A DNA stretch of 64,000 nucleotides from JADLGL01 sp050184415 (GTDB lineage Bacteria > Pseudomonadota > Alphaproteobacteria > Rhizobiales > Kaistiaceae). Position 1 is the first letter of the stretch; each line of letters starts with the position of its first letter. This document shows positions 15,719 through 25,170 of this stretch, in pieces. Both the position numbers and the translations under genes were made by a program. The stretch is from assembly GCA_050184415.1 (NCBI GenBank), contig JBFXAJ010000001.1, forward strand, positions 62,001-126,000. The letters run 5' to 3'. A model generated the notes under the pieces. The model ran no database searches. It saw only the letters and a program-made list of their open reading frames with translations, and was not told the DNA's origin.

Positions 15719-16621
15719 ATGCTGACCCTGACGCACAGGCTACCCGACGGCCGTGACCTGGCCGTCCTCGACTGCGGGCCGACCGACGGCCGCGTCGTCC
15801 TGTTCTTCCACGGGCTCGGAACGTCGCGCCTCTGCATTCCGCCGAGCGAGGAGATTTGCCGGGAACTCGGTGTCCGGCTGCTGGCGCTCGATCGGCCAGG
15901 CACGGGCGGCTCCAGCCCCGGCGAGTACGCGCGCATGATCGACTGGACGAAGGATGTCTACCACCTCGCCTCCACGTGGTCCCTCCATCGGTTCGCCGTC
16001 CTTGGCTGGTCGACGGGGGGTGCATACGCCCTGGCGATGGGCGCGCAGCCCGATCCGCGGTTGGCCGGGATCGGCATCGTCAGCAGCACCGCGCCGAGCG
16101 TCGGTCCCGACCGGCATCCGTTCCGGCGCTGGTTCCTGCGCGCCGGTTTCGAGATCGTCCGGCGGCTGCCGGTCGCCGCGACCCCGGCGGCGGGCATCGT
16201 TGCCACCGCTGTCAAGCGCAGGCCTGGCGACGTGCTCGCATGGGCGCTGGCCCCGATGGGGGAGGCGGACCAGCGGAAGCTGGACGTTCCGGAATTTCGC
16301 CACGCGCTCGAAAAGGCGCTCGCCGAGGGCTTTCGGCAGGGCGGGAAAGGGCTCGAGAACGACGTACGGATGCTTGCCCGGCCGTGGGGCTTTGCGCTCG
16401 CCGACATCCACGTGCCGGTCCTCGCCTTCCAGGGCATGGACGACAAGGTGATCGACCCGGCGACCGCCCGTTTCCTCGCCGGCAGACTGCGTGACTGCCG
16501 CCTCGCTGAATATCCCGGCGAAGGCCATCTCCTCTACCTGTCGAAATGGTCCGAGATCCTCTCGCGCGTTGCGGACCTGGTGGAGGTGCGGCAGCGGCGC
16601 GGAGTGAGCGCCGGCGGCTAG
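15719..16621 (+). CDS. Alpha/beta hydrolase
   Basis: 300 residues, no signal peptide. The oxyanion loop FFHGLGTSRL, the nucleophile elbow GWSTGG (Ser in the middle) and the late VLAFQGMDDKVIDP (acid) and GEGHLLYLSKW (His) complete a Ser-Asp-His triad. A lid domain lies between about residues 135 and 230. Substrate unknown. It begins 22 nt after arcC, so it is co-transcribed with carbamate kinase and converges on arcB; such a hydrolase is not a standard part of the arginine deiminase pathway. Confidence 0.88.
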   Translation: MLTLTHRLPDGRDLAVLDCGPTDGRVVLFFHGLGTSRLCIPPSEEICRELGVRLLALDRPGTGGSSPGEYARMIDWTKDVYHLASTWSLHRFAVLGWSTGGAYALAMGAQPDPRLAGIGIVSSTAPSVGPDRHPFRRWFLRAGFEIVRRLPVAATPAAGIVATAVKRRPGDVLAWALAPMGEADQRKLDVPEFRHALEKALAEGFRQGGKGLENDVRMLARPWGFALADIHVPVLAFQGMDDKVIDPATARFLAGRLRDCRLAEYPGEGHLLYLSKWSEILSRVADLVEVRQRRGVSAGG

Positions 16622-16743
16622 CCGCCATTGGGGCTTCGAAGAGCCGCTGGACCGCGCGCGACTGGCCATTGTCTAGCTCCTGGCGTGCTGCTTCGACCCC
16701 CGATAGCCTCCGCGTTCCCCGCGGCTACGGTGCGGGTCGGACA

Positions 16744-17745
16744 CTAGCTGCCCAGCGTCGCGACCAGCACCGCCTTGATGCTGTGCATCCGATTTTCCGC
16801 CTGATCGAAGACGATGGACTGCCGCGACTCGAACACCTCGTTCGTGACCTCCATGCAATCGATCCCGAACCGCTCCCCGATCCTGGCGCCGAGCTCCGTT
16901 TCGAGATCGTGCATCGCCGGCAGGCAGTGCATGAACTTCACGTGCGGCTTGCCCGTGGCATCCATCATCGTCTTCGTGACGCGGTACGGCGTCAGCAGCC
17001 TGATCCGCTCGGCCCAGATGTCCTCGGGCTCGCCCATCGACACCCACACGTCGGTGTAGATGAAGTCGGTCCCGCTGACGGCCTCGCGGGCGTCCTCAGT
17101 GATGGTCAGCGTCCCTCCGGTGGTGGCGCCGATGGCCTGGAGGCGCTCCTCGAATTCCGGCTCCGGCCAAAGCTTCTTCGGACCGCCAAGCCGCACGTCG
17201 ACCCCGAGGAGAACGCCGGCGGCGGCGAGCGAGCGCGCGACGTTGTTCCTGACGTCGCCAAGGAAGGTGACCGAAAGGTCCGACAAGTGCCGGTGGGTGA
17301 ACTCCCGCATCGTCATGTAGTCGGCGAGCGCCTGGGTGGGGTGAGCGCTGTCGGTGAGGCCGTTATAGACCGGCACGCCGGCGTGGGCGGCGAGGGTCTC
17401 GACATCGCTCTGCGCGAAGCCGCGGAACTCGATCGCGTCGTAGAGCCGGCCGAGGACGCGTGCGGTGTCCTTGATCGATTCCTTCTTGCCGATCTGGCTG
17501 CCTGACGGGCCGATATAGGTGACATGTGCACCCTGATCGTAGGCGGCGATCTCGAAGCCGGAGCGGGTGCGCGTCGAATCCTTCTCGAAGATGAGCGCGA
17601 TGTTCTTGCCGCGAAGCTGCTGCTGCTCGGTCCCTGCGCGCCGGGCGCTCTTGAGGTCCGCGGCGAGCTGGATGAGATGGCGGAGCTCCGCGGGCGTGTA
17701 GTCGTCGAGCGTCAGCATGTGACGCCCCCTCAGATTCACGGACAT
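16744..17745 (-). CDS. arcB: Ornithine carbamoyltransferase, catabolic
   Basis: 333 residues. Converts citrulline + phosphate to ornithine + carbamoyl phosphate. Carbamoyl phosphate site STRTR at 57-61, then GSQIGKKESIKDTARVLGR, HPTQ in the second half of the active site, DVWVSMGEP and HCLP near residue 274, all intact. Length and the KKESIKDTARVL stretch fit the catabolic ArcB/ArgF-I type. It is the last gene of arcD-arcA-arcB on the minus strand, 16 nt after arcA. No argF neighbour. Confidence 0.95.
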   Translation of the reverse strand: MSVNLRGRHMLTLDDYTPAELRHLIQLAADLKSARRAGTEQQQLRGKNIALIFEKDSTRTRSGFEIAAYDQGAHVTYIGPSGSQIGKKESIKDTARVLGRLYDAIEFRGFAQSDVETLAAHAGVPVYNGLTDSAHPTQALADYMTMREFTHRHLSDLSVTFLGDVRNNVARSLAAAGVLLGVDVRLGGPKKLWPEPEFEERLQAIGATTGGTLTITEDAREAVSGTDFIYTDVWVSMGEPEDIWAERIRLLTPYRVTKTMMDATGKPHVKFMHCLPAMHDLETELGARIGERFGIDCMEVTNEVFESRQSIVFDQAENRMHSIKAVLVATLGS

Positions 17746-17761
17746 CGGCTTTCCCCAGGAG

Positions 17762-18976
17762 TCAGGCGGCTTCGCGCTCGAGCGGGCAGGTCATGCAGTG
17801 GCCGCCGCCGCGGCCGCGCCCGAGCTCCGAGCCCGACACGGTGATGACCTCCACGCCGGCGCGGCGGAGGAGGGTGTTGGTATGGACGTTGCGGTCGTAT
17901 GCGACGACGACTCCCGGCGCCACGGCAAGGACGTTGTTGCCGTCGTCCCACTGCTCCCGTTCCGCCTCCCAGGCGTCACCCCCGGTGGCGACGATGCGGA
18001 GCTGCGGCAGGCCGAGCTGCTCCTTCACCACGTCGACGAAAGGACGCTGCTCCTCGACGACCGAGAGACCCGAGAGGTTGTTGCCCTCGCGGATGGTGAA
18101 GGTGCGGAGATTGTCCACCACGGGCGGGTAGCAGGTGACGAGGTCGCGGTCGCAGAAGCCGAACACCGTGTCGAGATGCATGGCGGACCGGTCGCGGGGC
18201 ATAAGGGCGGCGACGATGGTGTGCGCGTGGCCGGTAGCGAAAAGGGCGTTCGCCAGTTCGCCGACCGCCTGCGGGGTCGTCCGTTCCCCCATCCCGACGA
18301 GAACGACGCCCTTGCCGACGGGCATGACGTCGCCGCCCTCGATGAAGCCGTGGATGCCCGTGCCGTCGAGAAGGGGCTTCGACAGGCTTTGGAAGCGCGG
18401 ATGGAAGCGGTGGATGGCTTCCACGTGCAGCACCTCCGACCGACGCACCGGCCAGTACATCGAGGAGCGGACGAGCGCGCCATAGACGACGAAAGACGAG
18501 TCGCGCGTGAACATCTGGTTCGGCAGCGGCGGCAGGACGAAGTCCTGCGGGGCGAGCGTCCGGCCGAGGAGGCCGGCCGGCTCGAACGGCAGCTCGGCGC
18601 GCGCGATGCCTCCGAGGAGCCGCTCGGCGAGCTCCGCCGGCGGGACCTCCTCGAGCCAGGCGCGGAGCTCGGCCAGCATGCCGAGGCCGACCATCCCGAC
18701 GTCGAGGCGGCGATCGAGAAGCCAGTCCTTCGCGCCGTCGTCGGCCACGACTTCGGCCAGCAGCGTCTCGAGCTCCAGCACTTCGACGCCCTGCTCGCGG
18801 AGCGCATCGACGAAGGCGTCGTGTTCCTGACGCGCGCGCTTCACCCAGAGGACGTCGTCGAACAGGAAGCTCCGGCAGTTTGACGGCGTCAGCCGGCGAA
18901 GCGCGAGGTCGGGACGGTGGACCAGAACCGTCTTCAGCCGGCCAACCTCGGAGTTCACACCCATTGCGGTCATCAC
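17762..18976 (-). CDS. arcA: Arginine deiminase
   Basis: 404 residues; hydrolyses arginine to citrulline and ammonia. Substrate-binding and catalytic regions LPNQMFTRDSSFVVYG, FIEGGDVMPVGKGV, HLDTVFGFCDRD and the C-terminal GRGGGHCMTCP are present, with the nucleophile Cys at 394. Start at one of the closely spaced ATGs (MMTAMGVNSEVG); the first is taken. Together with ArcB and ArcC it forms a complete route to ATP from arginine without oxygen. Confidence 0.96.
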   Translation of the reverse strand: MMTAMGVNSEVGRLKTVLVHRPDLALRRLTPSNCRSFLFDDVLWVKRARQEHDAFVDALREQGVEVLELETLLAEVVADDGAKDWLLDRRLDVGMVGLGMLAELRAWLEEVPPAELAERLLGGIARAELPFEPAGLLGRTLAPQDFVLPPLPNQMFTRDSSFVVYGALVRSSMYWPVRRSEVLHVEAIHRFHPRFQSLSKPLLDGTGIHGFIEGGDVMPVGKGVVLVGMGERTTPQAVGELANALFATGHAHTIVAALMPRDRSAMHLDTVFGFCDRDLVTCYPPVVDNLRTFTIREGNNLSGLSVVEEQRPFVDVVKEQLGLPQLRIVATGGDAWEAEREQWDDGNNVLAVAPGVVVAYDRNVHTNTLLRRAGVEVITVSGSELGRGRGGGHCMTCPLEREAA

Positions 18977-18983
18977 TACGCTC

Positions 18984-20450
18984 CTACAGCGGGCTGATGG
19001 TGCCGTTGATCATCAGCCACGCGGCCACCATTGCGGCCGCGACGAGGCCGAGCATGATGAGCGTCTCGATGCCGGTGAAGGCCCGTTCCCGGTGCTCCCG
19101 CCGCGCCCACAGATAGATGAGGACGCCGGGCGCATAGAGGAGGGCGCACATCAGGAGGTACGGGAGGCCGGCGGCGTAGACGAGCCAGGCGCCGTAGATC
19201 GTGGCGAGCCCGCCGACGAGGATTGCAGGGACGCGGGATTCGCCCGACTTGTAGGTCTCGCCGGTCACCGCGAGCTTCACCGCGTAGGCGCCGGAGAAGA
19301 CGTAGGGAACGAGGATCGCGGTCGAGGCGATGTAGAAGAGCGCCGTGTAGGTGCTCTCGGCAAAATACGCCACGACGAGGAAGGCCTGGACGAGGAGGTT
19401 CGTCACCCACAGCGACGTGGTCGGCGCGCGGTTGGCGTTCTCGCGGCCGAACGCCTTCGGCATCGTGCCGTCCTTGGCGGCCGCGAACGGGATCTCGGCA
19501 GCGAAGATCGTCCATGCCAGGAAGGCGCCGAGCACCGACACCACCAGGGCGAGGTTGATAACGATCGCACCCCAGGATCCGACCGCCGCCTCCATGACGC
19601 CGGCCATCGACGGGTTGGTGAGCGCCGCCAGCTCGGCCTGGCTCAGCGAGCCATAGGCGAGGAGCGAGACCAGAGCGTAGAGGACCAGGCAGAGAAGGAA
19701 GCCGATCATCGTCGCGCGGCCGATGTCCGTCCGGTTCCGGGCTCGGCCCGACACGACGCTTGCGCCCTCGATGCCGATGAACACCCAGAGCGTCACCAGC
19801 ATGGTCGACTTGACCTGGTCGAAGAGCGGACCCTCGCCGCTCCAGTTGATGCTGAAGCTGTCGATGCTGAAGGCGACCGCGACGACGCCGATGAAGAGGA
19901 CGATCGGCGCGACCTTGGCGATGGTGGTCAGGAGGTTGACGAAGGCCGCCTGGCGGACACCGGCAAGCACGAGCCCGTGGACCGCCCAGAGGACGACCGA
20001 TGCGCCGATGACTGCGGGCAGCGTGTTTCCTTCGCCGAAGAAGTCGAAGAAGTATCCCAGCGCGCCGAACAGCACGACCGCGTAAGAGACATTGCCGATC
20101 CACGCCGACAGCCAGTAGCCCCAGGCGGAGTTGAAGCCGACGAAGGGACCGAACCCGGCCTTGGCGTAGGCGTAGGGGCCGGCATCGAGCGTCGGCTGGC
20201 GCTTGGCGAGGCCGAGATAGACGAAGGCGAGGGCCGCCATGCCGATGCCGGTGATCGCCCAGCCGATGACGACGCCAAGTCCGCCCGCGCCCGCCGCCAT
20301 GTTCTGCGGCAGGCTGAACACGCCGGCGCCGATCATCGAGCCGACGACGAGGGCCGACAGGGCCGGGAGGCTCAGGCGCCGTTCCCTGGTGGTGGTCGTG
20401 CTTTGAACCGGCGTGATGCCGCTCCGTGGCGAGACGTCGATCGAGGCCAT
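18984..20450 (-). CDS. arcD: Arginine/ornithine antiporter, APC family
   Basis: 488 residues, about 12-13 membrane spans. LPALSALVVGSMIGAGVFSLPQNMA is the first-span motif of APC transporters with the substrate-binding GSMIGAGVF loop; the family block FVFIGIEGASVVSGRARNR and ATMIGFLLCLVLYALVSLLAYG follow. Its place in front of arcA, with a 7 nt gap, makes arginine/ornithine exchange the likely job. ATG at 20450 has aaggag 7 nt upstream and fits the predicted transcript start; a start at 20483 is less likely. First gene of the arcDAB operon. Confidence 0.92.
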   Translation of the reverse strand: MASIDVSPRSGITPVQSTTTTRERRLSLPALSALVVGSMIGAGVFSLPQNMAAGAGGLGVVIGWAITGIGMAALAFVYLGLAKRQPTLDAGPYAYAKAGFGPFVGFNSAWGYWLSAWIGNVSYAVVLFGALGYFFDFFGEGNTLPAVIGASVVLWAVHGLVLAGVRQAAFVNLLTTIAKVAPIVLFIGVVAVAFSIDSFSINWSGEGPLFDQVKSTMLVTLWVFIGIEGASVVSGRARNRTDIGRATMIGFLLCLVLYALVSLLAYGSLSQAELAALTNPSMAGVMEAAVGSWGAIVINLALVVSVLGAFLAWTIFAAEIPFAAAKDGTMPKAFGRENANRAPTTSLWVTNLLVQAFLVVAYFAESTYTALFYIASTAILVPYVFSGAYAVKLAVTGETYKSGESRVPAILVGGLATIYGAWLVYAAGLPYLLMCALLYAPGVLIYLWARREHRERAFTGIETLIMLGLVAAAMVAAWLMINGTISPL

Positions 20451-20509
20451 GACGGTGCTCCTTCGGGCAACAGGTGCCGCCACAGTGCTTGGCCCGGACC
20501 GATCAGGCG

Positions 20510-20523
20510 TTGATCGTGCTCAA
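20510..20523. promoter_or_regulatory. FNR/FixK-type site for arcDAB
   Basis: TTGAT-cgtg-CTCAA on the plus strand (TTGAG-cacg-ATCAA towards arcD). Centre 20516.5; an activator at -41.5 would start the arcD transcript near 20475, 25 nt before the ATG and just ahead of its aaggag. The 20451-20794 gap holds this site and otherwise nothing recognisable; it could also serve the divergent VIT gene. Confidence 0.6.
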
Positions 20524-20794
20524 ACCCGGCCTCCGTAGAGTCCCGGCATGCCGGACTCGTCGGAGGCGTCGCGGCTGAGACCGACCTCAGGAGCGCCACA
20601 GCGCACTGTGCGTGCTCCGGGCCGACGCAAGGCCGGCCGCCGACAGTCGCCGTGATTGGCGGCTGTCCTGGAGCCGGCTCCAACCCGCTCCATGCGAGCG
20701 CCCGGCGCGACGGGCCCCCTGTCGCCGCCGGATCGGCATGCCATCGGGTTGTTCCGGAGGTGCGGCGGGATCGCAGCCGAGTTACGCTCCCACG

Positions 20795-21493
20795 ATGCCG
20801 ATCGTGCACCGCGAGACCCATCTCATCAGCCGGATCGGCTGGCTGCGCGCCGCCGTCCTCGGCGCCAATGACGGCATAATCTCCACCGCGAGCCTCGTTC
20901 TCGGCGTGGCCTCCGCGGCCGTCCCGCGGGGCGACGTGATCCTCACGGGCATAGCCGGGCTCGTCGCCGGAGCGATGTCGATGGCGGCGGGGGAATATGT
21001 CTCGGTCTCCTCCCAGTCCGACACGGAACGTGCGGATCTGGGCCGGGAGCGGCGGGAACTCGCCGAGGAGCCAGACGCGGAACTGGAAGAGCTCGCGGGC
21101 ATATACCAGGAACGCGGTCTCGACCGCGCCCTTGCCTTGGAGGTGGCGAGGCAACTGATGGCGAAGGACGCGCTTGGCGCGCACGCACGCGATGAGCTCG
21201 GCATCTCGGAGATCACGACCGCGCGGCCGGTCCAGGCCGCTCTTGCCTCCGCTGCCACCTTTTCGGTCGGCGCGGCCGCTCCGCTCCTCATCATCCTAAT
21301 TGCCCCTGGCGCGATCCTGATCCCGGCCGTAGCCGCAGGATCGCTCGGCTTCCTGGCCCTTCTCGGCTATGTCGGTGCCCGCGCCGGAGGCGCCGACAGG
21401 TGGCGCGCAACCATCCGCGTGACGTTCTGGGGTGCTCTCGCCATGGGCCTGACCGCCGGTATCGGCGCGGTCGTCGGCGGCATCGCCGCTTAG
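20795..21493 (+). CDS. VIT/CCC1 family iron or manganese transporter
   Basis: 232 residues. Begins HRETHLISRIGWLRAAVLGANDGIISTASLVLG, the strongly conserved first helix of VIT1/CCC1 proteins, followed by GLVAGAMSMAAGEYVSVSSQSDTERAD, the second signature helix with its conserved Glu and cytoplasmic metal-binding segment. Three further membrane spans lie at about 146-232. ATG at 20795 begins the conserved region; the longer upstream frame is not supported. The family moves Fe2+ or Mn2+ out of the cytoplasm. Placement among low-oxygen genes suggests handling of reduced iron. Confidence 0.92.
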   Translation: MPIVHRETHLISRIGWLRAAVLGANDGIISTASLVLGVASAAVPRGDVILTGIAGLVAGAMSMAAGEYVSVSSQSDTERADLGRERRELAEEPDAELEELAGIYQERGLDRALALEVARQLMAKDALGAHARDELGISEITTARPVQAALASAATFSVGAAAPLLIILIAPGAILIPAVAAGSLGFLALLGYVGARAGGADRWRATIRVTFWGALAMGLTAGIGAVVGGIAA

Positions 21494-21640
21494 CTGCGAC
21501 GCCCGGCGGGGGTCTGCTCGCCGACAGGATGGACCGAAACCGGCCAGCGTCGATCCCCTTGCGACGACAGCGGGACGCTGCGGTGAAGCCTGAGGCTGAC
21601 GTCAGTGAGCGATCGCAACGCCCCGTCTCGATGACGGTGC

Positions 21641-21654
21641 TTGACGCGGATCAA
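21641..21654. promoter_or_regulatory. FNR/FixK-type site for the AI-2E-type permease gene
   Basis: TTGAC-gcgg-ATCAA. Centre 21647.5 predicts transcription from about 21689, which is downstream of the ATG at 21675 but upstream of the ATG at 21708; it therefore helps decide the start of the next gene. Confidence 0.6.
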
Positions 21655-21707
21655 GGCCCGGGCCGCGCGCGAGGATGAAGGTCGGCATCTCCCGAAGGGA
21701 CTTGCCC

Positions 21708-22805
21708 ATGCGCATCATTGGCGATCTGACTGCCCGCAACAAGGCTGGAACCGCTGCGCTCACCTCCGACACCCCAACCGATGGACCGCCGCCTGTCGTT
21801 TCGATCCGGCTGCCGCCTGCGGGCGACATCGCGCGGGCGATCCTCATCGTCCTGTCCTTCGTCGCGCTGGGGATTCTTGTCTGGCAGTTGTCGTCGGTTG
21901 TCCTCCTCGCCTTCGCCGCCGTTCTGGTGGCCGTGGGTCTGAGGTCGTTTGCTTCGCTCATCACCCGCGTGATGCCATTTAGCACGCCGGTCGCCGTCGG
22001 CGTCGCCGTCGTGCTCGTGACGGTCGTGTTCACCGGCTTCGGCATCTTCCTCGGCAACGAGCTCGTCACCCAGGCCCGGTTCATCCTGACCGACCTTCCG
22101 GGCGTCCTCGATTCCCTCGGGCAGCGGTTCGGCATCGAGAACCTCGGACCGTCGGCAATGGCCCAAATCGAGAGCTGGTTCCAGCGCGACGGCGTCGTCG
22201 AGAACCTGCTCGGCGTCACGGCCGGAATCATCAGCGCGGGCGCGAATCTTCTCGTTGCCCTCACCGTCGGCATCTATTTCGCGTTCCGGCCCGAGTCTTA
22301 TGAGGGCGGCCTCTTGAGCCTCGTGCCCACCGGCGCGCGGGAGCGACTGCGCGAAGCCTTCGAGGCGGCCGGCAACGCTCTCCACCACTGGCTGGGCGGG
22401 CAACTCATCTCGATGCTCCTCGTCGGGATCCTGACCTCGGTGGCCCTGCTTCTCCTCGGCGTGCCGTCCTGGCTCGCGCTCGGTGTCCTCGCGGGGTTCT
22501 TTGAGTTCATCCCCTATGTCGGGCCGTTCCTCGCCGCGGCGCCAGCGATCCTGATCGCCCTCGGCGAGGGTGGCTCGACAGTCTTCTGGGTCGCCGGCGC
22601 GTTCATCCTCGTACAGCAACTTGAGGGAAGCGTGATCACGCCGCTTCTTCAGCAGCGCGTCGCCCAGCTTCCGCCCGTGGTCGCCATCCTTGCCCTGACC
22701 GCCATGGGCATAGCGTTCGGACCGCTCGGGGTGCTTCTCGCGATCCCGGCCGCGATCGTGGCGCTGGTGCTCGTCAGGAAGCTCTACCTCCGCGAGCCTG
22801 CATGA
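21708..22805 (+). CDS. AI-2E family transporter (TqsA/PerM-like)
   Basis: 365 residues, inner membrane, about eight spans. The family pattern is clear: a long first pair of helices, an extended soluble segment (QARFILTDLPGVLDSLGQRFG), then FFEFIPYVGPFLAAAPAILIAL and the last LEGSVITPLLQQRVAQLPPVV. Members are exporters or ion antiporters; substrate here unknown. The ATG at 21708 (MRIIGDL) has aaggga 7 nt upstream and agrees with the FNR-type site; the ATG at 21675 has its purine-rich run too close and probably precedes the transcript start. Confidence 0.88.
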   Translation: MRIIGDLTARNKAGTAALTSDTPTDGPPPVVSIRLPPAGDIARAILIVLSFVALGILVWQLSSVVLLAFAAVLVAVGLRSFASLITRVMPFSTPVAVGVAVVLVTVVFTGFGIFLGNELVTQARFILTDLPGVLDSLGQRFGIENLGPSAMAQIESWFQRDGVVENLLGVTAGIISAGANLLVALTVGIYFAFRPESYEGGLLSLVPTGARERLREAFEAAGNALHHWLGGQLISMLLVGILTSVALLLLGVPSWLALGVLAGFFEFIPYVGPFLAAAPAILIALGEGGSTVFWVAGAFILVQQLEGSVITPLLQQRVAQLPPVVAILALTAMGIAFGPLGVLLAIPAAIVALVLVRKLYLREPA

Positions 22806-23007
22806 GCCTGGACGGCGGCCATCCTCGCGCGGTTCATGGATCGGCTTCGTCACCCGGTCGGCGGGCCGTGCTTTCATCGCGTTCGAAGACATCGTTGTGT
22901 GGCTGAGGAGACTCGACGGCCTCGAGCGGGTGACGGGGCTGTAGGTCTCACTCTGATCTGATACGCCCCTGCGGCTCGAGGTCCTGTGAGAAGAAGGACC
23001 CCGGACG

Positions 23008-24492
23008 ATGAGGCGGGAAGTGGGAGGTCCGGTGTTTCGCGGGTCCGCGTGGGGCTATGCGCTCTCGGTCGCCAGCGTTGGCGCAGCCTTGGCGCTGATC
23101 CTTGTGATCGGCGACCTCTATGGCGGCCAGGTTCGCATCGTCCTCCTCGCCGCTGCGGTCGTCGCCGCCATTGCGCTCGCCGGTGTGGGTCCCGGCCTTG
23201 TCGCAACGGTGCTTGCGGCGGCCGCGGCCCTGTTGCTCGCGTTCCGCTTCGACCTCCACCCTGTCGATGCGGCCGTCGGGGTCATATCGGTCGCAGTGCT
23301 CGGGCTGGGCGGCGTCCTGCTGTGGCGGCGCACGCTGAGTACGCAACGGGAGGTGGAGCGCGGGGCGCGGACATCCGCCGATGAGCGCGCCTTCCTCCAG
23401 GGCGTCCTCGATACGGTTCCCGATGCCATCATGGTCATCGACGAGAAGGGCCTTCTGCGTTCCTTCAGCCCCGCCTCCGAGCGCCTGTTCGGCTACACCG
23501 CGAAAGAGGTTCTCGGCCAGAACGTCAAGATGTTGATGCCGTCGCCTCACTACGAGAACCACGATAGCTACCTGACTCGCTACCGCGAGACGGGGGAGCG
23601 GCACATCATCGGGATCGGTCGGGTGGTTGCTGGCAAGCGCCGCGACGGCAGCACCTTCCCGCTCGAGCTGGCGGTCGGCGAAGTGAACGCTCCAACGGGC
23701 CGCTATTTCACCGGCTTCATCCGCGACCTGACGGAGCGGCAGGCCACCGAAGCCCGCCTGCAGGAGCTTCAGTCCGAGCTCACCCACATCTCGCGACTTT
23801 CGGCGATGGGCGAGATGGCCTCGACGCTGGCGCACGAGCTCAACCAGCCGCTTTCGGCGATAGCCAACTATCTGCGCGGCGCGCGGCGGCTCATCGAAAG
23901 ACCCGAAACCGACTCTTCCGCCGTCTCCATGGCGCTGGACAAGGCCGCCGACCAGGCCCTGCGAGCCGGCGACATCATCCGTCGCCTCCGCGATTTCGTG
24001 GGCCGCGGCGAGGAGCAGCGTTCGGTCGAGCCCGTGACCAAGCTGATTGAAGAGGCGAGTGCGCTGGCGCTGGTCGGCGCCAAGGAACTCGGCGTCCAGG
24101 TGTCGTTTCGCCTCGACCCGGCGGTTCCCATCGTCCTGGTCGACCGCGTGCAGATCCAGCAGGTGCTGGTGAATCTCATCCGCAACGCAGTCGATGCCAT
24201 GGCCGGCTCCCAGCGCCGCGAGCTGGTGGTTTCGACGCGGCCGGCCGACGACGATATGGTGGAGGTCGCCGTCTCCGACACCGGTCCCGGAATCGATCCC
24301 GCGATTGCCCCAACGCTGTTTCAGCCCTTCCAGACCACCAAGGCGCACGGCATGGGTGTAGGCCTCTCCATCTCCCGAACGATCATCGAAGCGCATGGCG
24401 GACGAATCGCAGTCGACGCCCATGCCGGGGCGGGTGCAGTGTTTCGGTTCACGGTCCCGTCGGCATCGGTTGCGGGGGAGGAGAGGGCATGA
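23008..24492 (+). CDS. fixL: Oxygen sensor histidine kinase FixL
   Basis: 494 residues. Four membrane spans (about 14-106) anchor it, then a PAS domain (about 125-245) with the haem-binding FixL signature HIIGIGRVVAGKRRDGSTFP; the proximal His is residue 199. The kinase core has the H-box LAHELNQPLSAI (His276), N-box LIRNAVDAM, and G-boxes DTGPGID and GMGVGLSISR. The haem pocket means it should sense O2 and phosphorylate FixJ when oxygen is low. ATG at 23008. Overlaps fixJ by 4 nt. No FixK gene is in the window. Confidence 0.95.
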   Translation: MRREVGGPVFRGSAWGYALSVASVGAALALILVIGDLYGGQVRIVLLAAAVVAAIALAGVGPGLVATVLAAAAALLLAFRFDLHPVDAAVGVISVAVLGLGGVLLWRRTLSTQREVERGARTSADERAFLQGVLDTVPDAIMVIDEKGLLRSFSPASERLFGYTAKEVLGQNVKMLMPSPHYENHDSYLTRYRETGERHIIGIGRVVAGKRRDGSTFPLELAVGEVNAPTGRYFTGFIRDLTERQATEARLQELQSELTHISRLSAMGEMASTLAHELNQPLSAIANYLRGARRLIERPETDSSAVSMALDKAADQALRAGDIIRRLRDFVGRGEEQRSVEPVTKLIEEASALALVGAKELGVQVSFRLDPAVPIVLVDRVQIQQVLVNLIRNAVDAMAGSQRRELVVSTRPADDDMVEVAVSDTGPGIDPAIAPTLFQPFQTTKAHGMGVGLSISRTIIEAHGGRIAVDAHAGAGAVFRFTVPSASVAGEERA

Positions 24493-25112
24493 GCATCGGG
24501 GTGACGTACATCGTCGACGACGACGAACCGACACGGGATTCGCTCCACTTCCTGCTGACCTCCGCCGGACTTCCGGCCCGCGTCCAAGAATCGGCCTCGG
24601 CCTTCGCTGCGGCGCTGCCGGTGACGGGCGCGGCGTGCCTCGTCACCGACATCCGCATGCCGGACATGTCGGGCATCGACCTCCTGAAGATCGTGCAGGC
24701 CAAGCAGCCGGACCTGCCGGTGGTCGTCATCACCGGGCATGGCGACATCGCGCTCGCGGTCGAAGCGATGAAGCTCGGCGCCGTCGACTTCCTCGAAAAG
24801 CCCTATTCGGAAGAGGCGATGCTATCGGCGGTGGAGGCGGCGGTCAGAAGGTCCAGCGTCGACGCATCGGGCAGCAGCGAGAAGGACGAAATCCTTGAGC
24901 GTGTCACGACACTCTCCGTCCGCGAGCGGCAGGTGCTCGACGGCGTGGTTGCCGGAAAGCCCAACAAGGTGATCGCCTACGACCTCGACATCAGCCCGCG
25001 TACGGTCGAGGTCTACCGTGCCAATCTAATGACGAAGATGCGCGCGTCGAGCTTGTCCCACCTCGTCCGCCTGGCGCTGGTCGCCGGCATCGGCAACGCG
25101 CCGGGCGGTTGA
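24489..25112 (+). CDS. fixJ: Response regulator FixJ
   Basis: 207 residues: a receiver domain (about 5-120) with acidic pocket DDDE, phosphoacceptor Asp54 in VTDIRMPDMSG, Thr in VITGHGDIALAVEAM and Lys in LEKPYSEE, then a LuxR-type helix-turn-helix (about 140-200) with LSVRERQVLDGVVAGKPNKVIA and SPRTVEVYRANLMTKM. This is the classic FixJ layout. Overlap with fixL couples the pair. Phosphorylated FixJ normally activates fixK; the FixK/FNR-type sites nearby suggest the cascade continues through a FixK encoded elsewhere. Its stop codon lies inside the FixK-type site of the next gene. Confidence 0.95.
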   Translation: MSIGVTYIVDDDEPTRDSLHFLLTSAGLPARVQESASAFAAALPVTGAACLVTDIRMPDMSGIDLLKIVQAKQPDLPVVVITGHGDIALAVEAMKLGAVDFLEKPYSEEAMLSAVEAAVRRSSVDASGSSEKDEILERVTTLSVRERQVLDGVVAGKPNKVIAYDLDISPRTVEVYRANLMTKMRASSLSHLVRLALVAGIGNAPGG

Positions 25113-25122
25113 TCGTTATCAA
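25109..25122. promoter_or_regulatory. Perfect FixK/FNR box before the lone receiver gene
   Basis: TTGAT-cgtt-ATCAA, an exact consensus. It overlaps the fixJ stop. Centre 25115.5 predicts a transcript start near 25157, 14 nt before the receiver ATG at 25171. Confidence 0.75.
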
Positions 25123-25170
25123 CGACGCTTCATCGTCCCGGTCTTAGAAGCCGGCTATGGGATTTCTAAC

